Notes: generated from the sequence alone by a model not told the origin. 64,000 nt of DNA from Lachnospiraceae bacterium UBA1766 (GCA_002314715.1 DCGY01000021.1:1-64000); one strand, 5' to 3'; numbered from the stretch's first letter, positions 16,174 through 25,191 are shown. Made by a program: numbers and translations.

Positions 16174-16242
16174 ATAGTACCATAGGCAATTTTATAATGC
16201 AAATATTAGAAAAACTATCAAAATCATAATCTTTTGCCTATA
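16174..16242 (-). promoter_or_regulatory. livK promoter and conserved operator
   Basis: -35 TTGCAT (16197-16202), -10 TACTAT (16174-16179), 17-base spacer. The 43 bases at 16200-16242 match the livH upstream element at 29 positions. A perfect 8-base inverted repeat, ATAGGCAA (16182-16189) and TTGCCTAT (16234-16241), has one arm in the -35/-10 spacer and one upstream, the two-site layout LysR regulators commonly use. Confidence 0.7.
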
Positions 16243-16272
16243 TGTTGAAATGATGGTAAAGGATGCAAAAAG

Positions 16273-17196
16273 CTATCCTTCCCTGTAAAATGCCCGAATT
16301 GCTTCCATAAAATCCTTCTGAATCTGAGATAGCTTCATACTTTTACGATAAATGATATTAATGACTCGGTTTTCCTCATTTCCCTCCAGGCGATAACAAT
16401 TCAGGTAATTCGATACCTCCTTGGAAACACTGGACGGAATAAAGCAGGCTCCCACACCCCTCTGCGCCAGATGAATCGCAGTATTGATATTCTTGCAGGT
16501 TAACTTACAATTGGGTATAAAGCCCTCTCGGCGACACAAGCCTTCAAAAATAGCATGTGCCGGCATGGAGCTTGTTTGTAATATATAAGGAAGCTGCTTA
16601 CATGCCCGAATATGAATCGTAGGCAGATCTTTTTGTTTTGTAATACTGTTTTGCTTCTCCTTTGATAAAAAGCTGTCCAGATTCTCGGGGACGGCCAATA
16701 CGTACTGCTCACGGAAAACTTCTTCTACTATATATGCGTCTTTTATGGCCGGCTGAATTACGCTGATGAGAAAATCCACTTTTCCGGAATCCAATAACTC
16801 CATTAAATCCGATTCTGCCGATTCCGAAATCTGTATTTCCGTATTGGGATGACTCTCCATGTATTTTTCAATAATCCTTGGTAACACCAACGTGCTGTTT
16901 AAGGGTCCTGCTCCAATTTGAATCTGACCGATTTTATTATCGCGAATATCATTCATTTCCGTTTGGAGCATCCGTTCCTCTTCCAACACCTTTTTGGCAA
17001 ATCGAACAAATATTTCTCCTTCATATGTTAATTTTAACGGAGTAGTCCGCACAAAAATATCGGCACCGATTTCTTCCTCTACCTTTTTTACATACTGGCT
17101 TAAAGAAGGCTGGGAGACATACAACTGCTTGGCCGCCTCAGAAAAACTCATCACTTCACTAACCATCACAATATATTCTAATTGTCTGGAATTCAT
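16273..17196 (-). CDS. LysR-family transcriptional regulator 2
   Basis: 307 residues, N-terminal wHTH (MNSRQLEYIVMVSEVMSFSE, SQPSLSQYVKKVEEE) plus effector domain starting near IGAGPLNSTLVLP. Paralogue of the LysR at 11137-12048. It lies directly upstream of the livK promoter region and diverges from the EamA permease gene. AGAGGA precedes the ATG. Both LysR genes sit one step upstream of a Liv gene with matching operators, so cross-regulation is plausible. Confidence 0.92.
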   Translation of the reverse strand: MNSRQLEYIVMVSEVMSFSEAAKQLYVSQPSLSQYVKKVEEEIGADIFVRTTPLKLTYEGEIFVRFAKKVLEEERMLQTEMNDIRDNKIGQIQIGAGPLNSTLVLPRIIEKYMESHPNTEIQISESAESDLMELLDSGKVDFLISVIQPAIKDAYIVEEVFREQYVLAVPENLDSFLSKEKQNSITKQKDLPTIHIRACKQLPYILQTSSMPAHAIFEGLCRREGFIPNCKLTCKNINTAIHLAQRGVGACFIPSSVSKEVSNYLNCYRLEGNEENRVINIIYRKSMKLSQIQKDFMEAIRAFYREG

Positions 17197-17334
17197 GGGA
17201 AAGTCCTCTCTTATAGGTTTTTGTTTATAATTTCTATACTCTTTTCAATATTTGTCTTTATATTAGTGCTCATGATAACATAAAGCAAGAGAGAATTGAA
17301 AAGTTTTTCGAAAAGAAAAAGAGGAGGATTTTCT

Positions 17335-18264
17335 ATGAATACAAAATCTAGCACCCTACGTTATCTGCTGGGACTGCTTTTCGCAATCCTGATGTTCAGT
17401 ACATTTGAAGTGGCCAGTAAATCCATGCACGGACACATCACTTCCTTTCAGTTGACATTTTATCGCTTCCTAATCGGCGGAATCATCCTGATTCCTTTTG
17501 CATTAAAGGAAATGAAGAAACGCGGAATTCATTTTACACTGCGGGATCACTTGGAAAACTTGGGAATGGGCTTCTTACTTGTTTTTGCCAGTATGGCAGT
17601 GACCCAGATTGGATTGCAAATGTCCTCTGCAAGTCTTACGGCCATTATTTTCAGCTCCAACCCTTTATTTATCTCTCTTTTTTCCGCATTGATATTAAAG
17701 GAAAAGCTGAATAAGGGCAAGGTAATCGGTCTGATTGTCGGTATCATCGGGTTATTCGTTACCTGCGCACATATTTTTACCATGACCTTTGATGTGGATT
17801 TCAGTTTTATCATAGGTGTTTTGCTGATTTTTGCGGGTATGCTGATTTTCAGTCTTTACACGGTTATGAACAAGCCTCGTGTAAAGAAGTACGGAAGCAT
17901 TACCTGTACTACACTTTCTTCCATTTACGGATCTCTTACAATTATTCCGCTTTTGATTGTTGTAGGCATGAAAGACGGCACCAACGCTTTTGCATTTGAT
18001 TTCGGCGAGATCATTTGGCAATTCCTGTTTGTGGCAGTTTTTGTAACCGGAATCGCATATTATTTCTACTTCGATGCCTTATCCAACCTGGATACCTCCA
18101 TCAGCTCCATGTCTTTCTTCATCAAACCTCCGTTGGCAAGCTTTATGTGTTATCTGCTTCTCCATGAAGAAATTCGAATCAACAGCATCATCGGTATCCT
18201 CTTGATTTTCGTGGCAGTTTTCATTTCCATGAAATTCGGAACCCCAACACCTAAGAAACAATAA
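17335..18264 (+). CDS. EamA/DMT-family permease
   Basis: 309-residue drug/metabolite-transporter protein with about ten hydrophobic helices arranged as two EamA halves (first half ends near AHIFTMTF, second begins FSFIIGVLLIFAG). The conserved xxxFxxASxPLFISLFSALxLKEKL-like segment is present as NPLFISLFSALILKEKL. Likely exports a metabolite; substrate unknown. GAGGAGG stands 7 bases before the ATG at 17335, so the 13-residue extension to 17296 is not used. It diverges from LysR 2; the 138-base gap presumably carries both promoters. It ends just before the hairpin at 18300-18332. Confidence 0.88.
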   Translation: MNTKSSTLRYLLGLLFAILMFSTFEVASKSMHGHITSFQLTFYRFLIGGIILIPFALKEMKKRGIHFTLRDHLENLGMGFLLVFASMAVTQIGLQMSSASLTAIIFSSNPLFISLFSALILKEKLNKGKVIGLIVGIIGLFVTCAHIFTMTFDVDFSFIIGVLLIFAGMLIFSLYTVMNKPRVKKYGSITCTTLSSIYGSLTIIPLLIVVGMKDGTNAFAFDFGEIIWQFLFVAVFVTGIAYYFYFDALSNLDTSISSMSFFIKPPLASFMCYLLLHEEIRINSIIGILLIFVAVFISMKFGTPTPKKQ

Positions 18265-18293
18265 AAAATACTCCACAATTTCATGATTTATGA

Positions 18294-18332
18294 TATAATA
18301 CCTCCGTATGAATTATATATGGAGGTTTTTTT
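18294..18332 (+). promoter_or_regulatory. -10 box and hairpin burying the cellulase ribosome site
   Basis: A TATAAT (18294-18299) is followed at once by a 10-base stem (18300-18309 with 18317-18326, one G-U pair, 7-base loop). The 3' arm contains GGAGG, the only ribosome site of the cellulase gene, and is followed by seven T leading straight into the ATG at 18333. The same element can thus act as terminator of the permease gene and as a structure that blocks translation of the cellulase. No good -35 box was found. Confidence 0.65.
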
Positions 18333-20492
18333 ATGTCGAAAGATAACATTACGGAAGACCCTAAGGATTCTTCGATTCCTTCCGAACTTCCCGAAAACAA
18401 AAAGGATGAACAACCCAAAAAGCCAATTGCACTCTACTTGGCATTGACTGCAATTATCGCTTTGTTAATCATTCTCATTGCCGTCATTTCGGAAAACACC
18501 AAGCTTCGAAAGGAAGTTCTTCCCTCCGGCAGTGACGTAGTTTCCACGGAGGATGCTCCTTCCTATAGCGCCTCCGGTAATACCGGGGAACAATCTACCG
18601 AAGTTGCTTCTTCTGCGGAAAGTCAGGAAGCTTCCGGTGAAGAAAGCAAAGAAAACACTTCTTCCGAAAGCACAGAGGCTTCCTCTGAGGAATCCAAAGC
18701 AGAATCCACCGAAGGTTCCAAGGAGGAATCCAAGGAAACCGCTTCCTCCGAAAGCTCACAGGCTCAGGAAGAATCCAAAACCGAATCCAAGGAAGAAAAC
18801 AAGTCCGAAGGTACTTTCGTGCTTACCTATTCCTGCGGAAACAGTTGGGAAACCGCGGACGGCCAGATGGGTACCGTGGAAATCGGCGTGACCAACAACT
18901 CCGGCAAGGATTTAAGCAGCTGGACCCTGGTACTTACCATTGACGGTCTAAACGCTGTAGAAGGCTGGAACGGCACTTACACTGCCGATGGCAACACCTT
19001 AACCATCAAAAATGCCGACCACAACGGCTCAGTAGCCAACGGTTCCGCATTTTATACCGGATGTAACCTTGGTACAGCAAAGGCATTAAAGATTACTTCC
19101 GCTACCTTAAACGGAACTGCCTGCACCATTAAGGCCGGCACCGTAAATCAGAACGAAATCAATAACAATCAGCAGGGCGGTCAGAATAATGACCAGTCCG
19201 GGAGGCAGGACGGAAACCAATCTTCTTCTGAGACTTCGAAAGTGGATACAGCAGCTCTTTTAGAAAATACAAAGAACGCTGTTTCCGGTGATGACTGGCT
19301 GCATACCGACGGAAATAAAATCCTGGACAAGGACGGTAAACAGGTATGGCTTACCGGTGTAAACTGGTTTGGCTACAATACCGGAACCAATACCTTCGAC
19401 GGACTTTGGAACAGCAAGTTAGAGCCTACCGTTAAGGCAATTGCGGATCATGGTTTCAACCTGATTCGTGTCCCGATTTCCGCACAGCTCATTAATCAGT
19501 GGGCTGCCGGCGAATATCCCAGGGCGAATTACAACAATGCTTACAACACCACGCTGAATTCCATGAACTCTTTGGAAATATTTGATTACTTCCTGTCTCT
19601 TGCAACCGCAAACGGAATTAAGGTAATGCCCGATATCCATAGTGCGGAAACCGATGCTTCCGGACACAATGTGAATCTCTGGTATACCTCCAAGGTGTCC
19701 GTGGATCAGTACTATGCAGCACTGGAATGGATGGCAGAACGCTACAAGGATAATGATACCATTATTGCTTACGACTTAAAGAATGAGCCTCACGGCAAGC
19801 CAAATGAGGGTAAAAACGCCGCCATCTGGAATAATTCCAAGGATGCCAACAACTGGAAATACGTCGCAGAGACCGCTGCCGCAAAGGTTTTGGCCAAGAA
19901 TCCCAATGTACTGATTCTGGTGGAAGGTACTGAAATTTATCCCAAGAACAGTAACGGAGATTACTCCTCCACCAACTCCGCAGACTACTATTTCAACTGG
20001 TGGGGCGGAAACCTGCGTGCCGTGAAGGACTTCCCGATTAACCTTGGAAAGTATCAGGACAAGCTGGTTTATTCTCCTCACGATTACGGCCCTACCGTAT
20101 ACGAACAGCCTTGGTTCCAGGGCGGATATACTTACGAGAGCCTTATGAAGGATTGCTGGTACGACAATTGGCTGTACATTCATGATACCAATACCGCTCC
20201 TCTTCTCATTGGTGAGTGGGGAGGCTTTATGCGAGAGCCCAATCTGACCTGGATGACTTATCTTCGTCAGTTGATTAAAACCTATCATTTGAATCACACC
20301 TTCTGGTGCTTAAATGCCAACTCCGGAGATACCGGCGGACTTCTTTTGGATGACTTCACTACTTGGGATGATGCCAAGTACAAATTTGTAAAAGAAGTGC
20401 TTTGGACCGAGGGTGGCAAGTTTGTAGGCCTGGATCATGCGATTCCGCTTGGCGAAAACGGTATTACCACCACCGCTGCCAAGGGATTATAA
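18333..20492 (+). CDS. Membrane-anchored CBM2-GH5 cellulase
   Basis: 719-residue endoglucanase-type protein. Order: Lys/Glu-rich N-tail (1-30); one membrane helix (about 31-53) with no cleavage site, so it is held as a type II membrane protein; Ser/Glu/Lys linker (60-158); CBM2-like cellulose-binding domain (160-265) with conserved Trp; Asn/Gln linker (270-300); GH5 catalytic domain (305-700). GH5 acid/base is Glu485 in DLKNEPHG and the nucleophile Glu628 in LIGEWGG. The catalytic domain looks nearest to GH5 cellulases with a DLxNEPH motif. It would hydrolyse cellulose or beta-glucan at the cell surface, releasing oligosaccharides close to uptake systems. Its ribosome site lies in a hairpin. 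Confidence 0.92.
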   Translation: MSKDNITEDPKDSSIPSELPENKKDEQPKKPIALYLALTAIIALLIILIAVISENTKLRKEVLPSGSDVVSTEDAPSYSASGNTGEQSTEVASSAESQEASGEESKENTSSESTEASSEESKAESTEGSKEESKETASSESSQAQEESKTESKEENKSEGTFVLTYSCGNSWETADGQMGTVEIGVTNNSGKDLSSWTLVLTIDGLNAVEGWNGTYTADGNTLTIKNADHNGSVANGSAFYTGCNLGTAKALKITSATLNGTACTIKAGTVNQNEINNNQQGGQNNDQSGRQDGNQSSSETSKVDTAALLENTKNAVSGDDWLHTDGNKILDKDGKQVWLTGVNWFGYNTGTNTFDGLWNSKLEPTVKAIADHGFNLIRVPISAQLINQWAAGEYPRANYNNAYNTTLNSMNSLEIFDYFLSLATANGIKVMPDIHSAETDASGHNVNLWYTSKVSVDQYYAALEWMAERYKDNDTIIAYDLKNEPHGKPNEGKNAAIWNNSKDANNWKYVAETAAAKVLAKNPNVLILVEGTEIYPKNSNGDYSSTNSADYYFNWWGGNLRAVKDFPINLGKYQDKLVYSPHDYGPTVYEQPWFQGGYTYESLMKDCWYDNWLYIHDTNTAPLLIGEWGGFMREPNLTWMTYLRQLIKTYHLNHTFWCLNANSGDTGGLLLDDFTTWDDAKYKFVKEVLWTEGGKFVGLDHAIPLGENGITTTAAKGL

Positions 20493-20512
20493 AATTTATT
20501 TAACAAACAAAT

Positions 20513-20574
20513 AAGAGTCAAAGAGAATGGTCGTGGTTTCGAACCACAAATTCCATTTTCCTTGACTCTTTTTT
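20513..20574. terminator. Bidirectional terminator between convergent cellulase genes
   Basis: Outer arms AAGAGTCA (20513-20520) and TGACTCTT (20563-20570) followed by TTTT, with further pairing inside and a central perfect hairpin GTGGTTTCGAACCAC (20533-20547). It serves the plus-strand gene ending at 20492 and the minus-strand gene ending at 20588. Confidence 0.8.
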
Positions 20575-20587
20575 ATTCTTCGCATTT

Positions 20588-21898
20588 TTAGTTGTATGCA
20601 TCAACCATCTTTTTCAATATTTCAGGATAATAAATTTCCAGCTTCTTTCGATTAATCATACCGAAGTTCTCATTGCCCTTCTTGGTACCGCCGTTATCCC
20701 ACAGGATACAGGACAGTCCCAATACCTTCGCCTTGCTGCAATAAGCATCTGCCCAGGAGCATCTGGAGGACAGGTTATCCTTATTGGTTGCACCGAATTC
20801 ACCAATATATACGCCGTACCCGTTGTTAATAAATTGTTTCTTTAGGTTAACCATAAAGTCGAATTCCTTATTGTTTGCACTGCTCCAGGTATCGTAACCA
20901 TTTTCGTTCATGGTAAAGTCATAAGGGGTATATGCGTGAACAGACAACAACAGGTGATTTTCAATGGTATCATTCGGCATACTGAAGGCCTTATTCAACG
21001 CATTATCCGAGGAAGCCATAGCGGAAGGCACACCCAAAAATCGAGTTTCGTTTTTTCCGCCGCTTTGACGTACGGTATCCACAAAAATCTGGTTCAGCTC
21101 CACGATATTCTTGATACAGGCCAAACCATCCCCATCGTTCTCGGCAAACCACCACTCCTTGGAGGTGCCTTCCAAACGAGGCTCATTCATGGACTCAAAA
21201 ATCAGGTGCTCATCGTAATCCTTGAAGCGTTCACTGATCTGTGTCCATATATTTCGGATATATTCTCTGGATTTCTCCATCTTGGAATCGCTGGGATAAT
21301 ACTTGTCGTTATCATGATGGGAGTTGATGATGACATATAAATTGGCATCCAGGGCCCAATCCACAATTTCCTGTACACGGTCCATCCATTCGCTGTCGAT
21401 TACCCCATCACTCATGTGATTGTTCCATGAAACCGGGATACGAATGGTGGTAAAACCGCTGGCCTTTACGTATTCTATCAGTTCCTTGGTAACACTTGGC
21501 TGTCCCCAGGAGGTTTCGGATTTCATTCCCCGGGAGCCGGTCGCATCCAGGGTATTTCCCAAGTTCCATCCAAGCTTCATGGCTTTCGCCATTTCCACAG
21601 ATGTTTCCGGAATGGGAAGCGGTTCATTCACTACCGGATTCTGTACGATTTCCTGACTGCTTTCGGTTTGTGATTCCGACTCTTTTGTTTTGGACTCCTC
21701 TGTCTTGGATTCCTCTGTCTTGGACTCCTCTGTTTTGGATGCTTCTGTCGTCTGGGTTTCTTCGGATATTTGGGAAACAGAACTTTCAACTGTTTCTCCT
21801 CCATTCCCGTTCTCTCCACAACCTGCCATGGACAAAATCATGGCAAAGGTAACAAGGCCGGTCAGAAATTTCTTTCGGAAAAGCTTTCCCTTACTCAT
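20588..21898 (-). CDS. GH5 cellulase, lipoprotein
   Basis: 436 residues. Signal peptide with lipobox SMAGC (Cys27), a TEESK-repeat linker (about 45-80), then a GH5 catalytic domain opening with MKLGWNLGNTLDA (107-119), the hallmark of the GH5_4-like endoglucanases. Acid/base Glu239 (ESMNEPR), nucleophile Glu367 (YIGEFGA); SHHDND (193-198) and HAYTPYDF are also typical. No carbohydrate-binding module. GAGAGGA precedes the ATG. Its start lies 12 bases after the clpX stop on the same strand, so the two are likely co-transcribed, an unusual pairing. Confidence 0.92.
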   Translation of the reverse strand: MSKGKLFRKKFLTGLVTFAMILSMAGCGENGNGGETVESSVSQISEETQTTEASKTEESKTEESKTEESKTKESESQTESSQEIVQNPVVNEPLPIPETSVEMAKAMKLGWNLGNTLDATGSRGMKSETSWGQPSVTKELIEYVKASGFTTIRIPVSWNNHMSDGVIDSEWMDRVQEIVDWALDANLYVIINSHHDNDKYYPSDSKMEKSREYIRNIWTQISERFKDYDEHLIFESMNEPRLEGTSKEWWFAENDGDGLACIKNIVELNQIFVDTVRQSGGKNETRFLGVPSAMASSDNALNKAFSMPNDTIENHLLLSVHAYTPYDFTMNENGYDTWSSANNKEFDFMVNLKKQFINNGYGVYIGEFGATNKDNLSSRCSWADAYCSKAKVLGLSCILWDNGGTKKGNENFGMINRKKLEIYYPEILKKMVDAYN

Positions 21899-21910
21899 CT
21901 TATTTCCTCT

Positions 21911-23428
21911 CTATTCTTCTGTTTTGATTTCATTCAAACTATCCATGGGCGCAGAAATCATATTGCTTCGGATATCAATAATCGGGCCGCCTTTCCCTTC
22001 GATATATTCTCTGGTAATCGTTACACGACCGATATTGTCGTCCTTGGGAATCTCATACATAATATCCAGCATAAATTCCTCAATAATAGAACGAAGCGCT
22101 CTGGCACCGGTATCCTGGGCCATGGCCTTTTCTGCAATGGCTTCCAACGCGCCATCGGTAAACTCCAGCTTCACTTCATCCAGCTCCAAAAGCTTCTGAT
22201 ACTGCTTCAAAATCGCGTTCTTGGGCTCTTTTAATATTTTCACCATAGATTCCTTGGAAAGGCCCTCCAGGGTGTAAATAATGGGCAAACGACCGATGAA
22301 CTCGGGAATCATTCCGAAGTTTCGAATATCCTCTACGGTTACCTTCTTGAGGATGTTCTTTTCTTTGTCATACTTGTCCTTCAAATCCGAATTAAAACCT
22401 ATGGATGCGGTCTTGGTCAGTCGTTCCTTGATAATATTTTCCAAATCCGGGAATGCTCCGCCGCAAATAAAGAGAATATTTCTGGTATTCACGGTAGCCA
22501 ACGGCACCATGGCATTCTTGCTGTTGGCACCAACCGGCACCTCGATTTCGGCGCCCTCCAAAAGCTTCAGCATACCCTGCTGTACGCTTTCACCGCTGAC
22601 ATCACGACTTCTGGTTTCTTTTTTCTTGGCAATCTTATCGATTTCATCAATAAAAATAATGCCTTGTTCTGCACGCTCCACATCATTGTCAGCTGCCGCC
22701 AAAAGCTTGCTGACTACGCTCTCGATATCATCACCGATGTAACCGGCTTCCGTCAGGGAAGTGGCATCCGCAATGGCAAGGGGAACATCCAACAATCTGG
22801 CCAGTGTTTTTACCAAATAGGTTTTACCGCAACCGGTAGGACCAATCATCAGCATGTTGGACTTCTCGATTTCAATTTCATCCATGGTATTGGTGGCCAC
22901 ACGCTTGTAATGATTGTAAACCGCTACGGAAATAACCTTCTTGGCATGCTCCTGACCAACTACATATTCGTCCAGGCTGGCTTTGATTTTATGGGGTGCC
23001 GGAATATCCTTGATATCTAAAATCGGCTTTGCTTCCTCACCCTTTTTCTTCTTTTTCAACTTCTGCTTATTGGGAATACCACCCTCACCCTGAAAATCCG
23101 CCAGGTTGATAAAGCTTAAATTGGGCATTCCACCCGGAAACAATTGGCTGAAATCATTGGGGATGTTATTCATGTTCGGAATATTATTCATGTTGGAAAT
23201 ATTGGCATTGTTTAGCATTCCCTGGTAATCAAATTTGCTTACCGTGTCCATGGTTTTATGCATGCAGTCATTGCAGACGCAAATGTTGTTGGGAAGCTTA
23301 AACATCTGTCCCGCCTTACTCTCCGGTCTGCGACAGATAAAGCACACATCCTCATAATCCGTTTCCTTGGAATCTGCCTTTTCGCCGGTTTGTTCTTTAT
23401 CTTTCAATTCATCATCAAAATCAGACAT
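21911..23428 (-). CDS. clpX: ClpX-type unfoldase with long Asn/Met-rich linker
   Basis: 505-residue AAA+ unfoldase. The N-terminal zinc domain has CFIC and CVCNDC Cys pairs; a linker of about 70-80 residues rich in Asn/Met (NMNNIPNMNNIPND) and Lys (KKKKKGEE) separates it from the AAA+ core, longer than in common ClpX (about 420 residues). Core motifs: Walker A GPTGCGKT, Walker B IIFIDEIDKI, GAR-type sensor and an IGF loop (ASIGFNSD) that docks on ClpP. So it should still feed ClpP. The start at 23428 (ATG, GGAG 8 bases before) is chosen over a GTG 9 bases upstream. No clpP is adjacent. It may be a second, specialised ClpX. Confidence 0.9.
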   Translation of the reverse strand: MSDFDDELKDKEQTGEKADSKETDYEDVCFICRRPESKAGQMFKLPNNICVCNDCMHKTMDTVSKFDYQGMLNNANISNMNNIPNMNNIPNDFSQLFPGGMPNLSFINLADFQGEGGIPNKQKLKKKKKGEEAKPILDIKDIPAPHKIKASLDEYVVGQEHAKKVISVAVYNHYKRVATNTMDEIEIEKSNMLMIGPTGCGKTYLVKTLARLLDVPLAIADATSLTEAGYIGDDIESVVSKLLAAADNDVERAEQGIIFIDEIDKIAKKKETRSRDVSGESVQQGMLKLLEGAEIEVPVGANSKNAMVPLATVNTRNILFICGGAFPDLENIIKERLTKTASIGFNSDLKDKYDKEKNILKKVTVEDIRNFGMIPEFIGRLPIIYTLEGLSKESMVKILKEPKNAILKQYQKLLELDEVKLEFTDGALEAIAEKAMAQDTGARALRSIIEEFMLDIMYEIPKDDNIGRVTITREYIEGKGGPIIDIRSNMISAPMDSLNEIKTEE

Positions 23429-23473
23429 CTTTTTCACTCCATTGTAGTATTTTTCAACAAAAACCTTTCGGTA

Positions 23474-23502
23474 ATTGTATCATACCTGGAATATCCAAAC
23501 AA
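23474..23502 (-). promoter_or_regulatory. Promoter of the clpX-cellulase unit
   Basis: -35 TTGTTT (23497-23502), -10 TACAAT (23474-23479), 17-base spacer, about 45 bases before the clpX ATG. Confidence 0.6.
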
Positions 23503-23531
23503 GTGAAGTTTTTCTAAACCGAGCGTATACG

Positions 23532-23565
23532 AAAAAGAGGTGACTGCATGTGCGGTCACCCCTTT
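23532..23565 (-). terminator. Terminator of the HtrA gene
   Basis: Minus-strand stem of 11 pairs with one mismatch (AAAGGGGTGAC / GTCACCTCTTT, 23534-23544 with 23555-23565), then five T. It lies 20 bases after the stop at 23586. Confidence 0.8.
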
Positions 23566-23585
23566 ATTGATATCATTTCTTCTCT

Positions 23586-25094
23586 TTATTCCTCAGGCTT
23601 TGCGTAGAGGGTCATGGTATACTGCTGTTCTACGTACTCACCTTCAATCAAACGCTTGGTGGTAATGGTTACTTCATCTCCAACCTTGTAGTAAGAAAGG
23701 ATTTCCAAAAGTTCTTCTGCGGAAGAAACCTTTTCTCCGTCTACCTTGGTAATATAATCACCATACTTTAAACCGGCCTTATCTGCGGGGCTTCCTTCTA
23801 CAACGGATCTGACAAATACACCCTTGGGAATATTGGTTCCGTAAAAAGCCTTGAATTCATCGGTTACAGTCAGAATGCTGACACCCATGTAACCCATATC
23901 TTCTTCCGCTACCTTATCGCCTCTGGTCTGACGTTCCATTAAGTCAGCAATGATGGGACTTGCGGAGCTGATGGGGATTGCATAACCCATACCCTCTACG
24001 GTAGTACCACCGATTTTGTTGGATACAATACCGATTACCTCACCGTTAATGTTTAAAAGAGCACCACCGGAGTTACCGGGATTTACAGCTGCATTGGTCT
24101 GAATAAAGGTACCGGTAGAACCGTCCTCCATCTCCAACTCACGATTCAATCCACTGATGATACCACTGGTAACGGACTGTCCGTAGCCAAGAGCATTTCC
24201 GATTACAACAACCGGCTTGCCAAGCTTCAGGTCATCACTGTCGCCCAAGGTAGCAATCGCAATTTCCTTCTTGGTATCAGAATCCAAATCCTTGAGATTT
24301 ACGGAAATAACCGCCAAATCCATATCGGAATCCATACCTTTAATCTTTGCTTCTGCTGTCTTGCCGTCGATAAATGTTACCTCCAGCTTTGTAGCATCCG
24401 CAACAACATGATGGTTGGATACAATCAATAATTCGTCATCGGTCTGGGATACGATAATTCCGGATCCGCTTGCAGCAGACTCTCTGGTGTAGGTCTGACC
24501 AAACCAACGGGTTTCCTCGGTCATGGTATTTACGATGGATACCATAGCAGGCATAACCTGATCAACCACAGCGGAAACATCGGTAGATACCACCTGCGTG
24601 GTATTTGCTTCTGTATTGGAATCCTTTATGCTGGGAATTACTTCTGTCTTTTCAATTTTTTCAACCTTCTCGGAGGTACCCGGAAGGGAAGAGGTCTGGC
24701 TGATTGTCTTTGCCGCATCCAATAAACCGGTATAGCGACATACTCCGTAGAAGGAACCACCGGCCAGAGATCCGCACACAATACCTACACAGGCAGCCAC
24801 AGCAATCTTTTTCAGAAAAGGATGCTGCTTTTTTTGTTTGCTCTTTTTCTGTACCGGAACCGGCTCTCTGTAAACCTGACTCTGGGAGTTATAGGTTCTG
24901 TACTGGCTGTTATCCAATCGATCGAAATATGCTCCGTTGTTTTGTGGTGCACCGGTGGGTGCAGACTCCGGAGACATTTCCGGTGCTCTGTTTGGGGTAT
25001 CTCCCATAGGAACCGGATTGGAATTCACGCCGTCATTCATATTTTCCGGCTGATTTCCGTTTGTATTGTCATTGTAAATATCGTTCTCGTACAT
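23586..25094 (-). CDS. HtrA-like serine protease with PDZ domain
   Basis: 502 residues. Asn/Pro-rich cytoplasmic N-tail (1-80), basic stretch, one membrane helix (about 96-117), spacer, then a trypsin-like domain with His229 (SNHHVV), Asp259 (MDLAV) and Ser342 (NPGNSGGALLN), and one PDZ domain (about 400-500, AGLKYGDYITKVDGE). A surface quality-control protease of the HtrA/DegP family acting on misfolded exported proteins. Upstream, two TGTGA elements 11 bases apart (25176-25191) lie next to a -10 (AGTATA on plus, TATACT on minus, 25161-25166) and could bind an OmpR-family response regulator. Confidence 0.92.
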   Translation of the reverse strand: MYENDIYNDNTNGNQPENMNDGVNSNPVPMGDTPNRAPEMSPESAPTGAPQNNGAYFDRLDNSQYRTYNSQSQVYREPVPVQKKSKQKKQHPFLKKIAVAACVGIVCGSLAGGSFYGVCRYTGLLDAAKTISQTSSLPGTSEKVEKIEKTEVIPSIKDSNTEANTTQVVSTDVSAVVDQVMPAMVSIVNTMTEETRWFGQTYTRESAASGSGIIVSQTDDELLIVSNHHVVADATKLEVTFIDGKTAEAKIKGMDSDMDLAVISVNLKDLDSDTKKEIAIATLGDSDDLKLGKPVVVIGNALGYGQSVTSGIISGLNRELEMEDGSTGTFIQTNAAVNPGNSGGALLNINGEVIGIVSNKIGGTTVEGMGYAIPISSASPIIADLMERQTRGDKVAEEDMGYMGVSILTVTDEFKAFYGTNIPKGVFVRSVVEGSPADKAGLKYGDYITKVDGEKVSSAEELLEILSYYKVGDEVTITTKRLIEGEYVEQQYTMTLYAKPEE

Positions 25095-25160
25095 AAATCA
25101 TACCTTCTTTCTGTTCGTCCCGGTAAACCGAGGCTATCTCTTTCCTACTTTCTAAAACAG

Positions 25161-25191
25161 AGTATACGTAGGAAATGTGATAAAATTGTGA
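25161..25191 (-). promoter_or_regulatory. HtrA promoter region with 11-base direct repeats
   Basis: -10 TATACT (25161-25166). No good -35 box; instead TCACA is repeated at 25187-25191 and 25176-25180 (minus strand order), 11 bases apart, in the -35 region. This is the geometry of OmpR-family (CssR/PhoP-like) activator sites known to control htrA in Firmicutes. No such two-component system is in the window. Confidence 0.4.
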
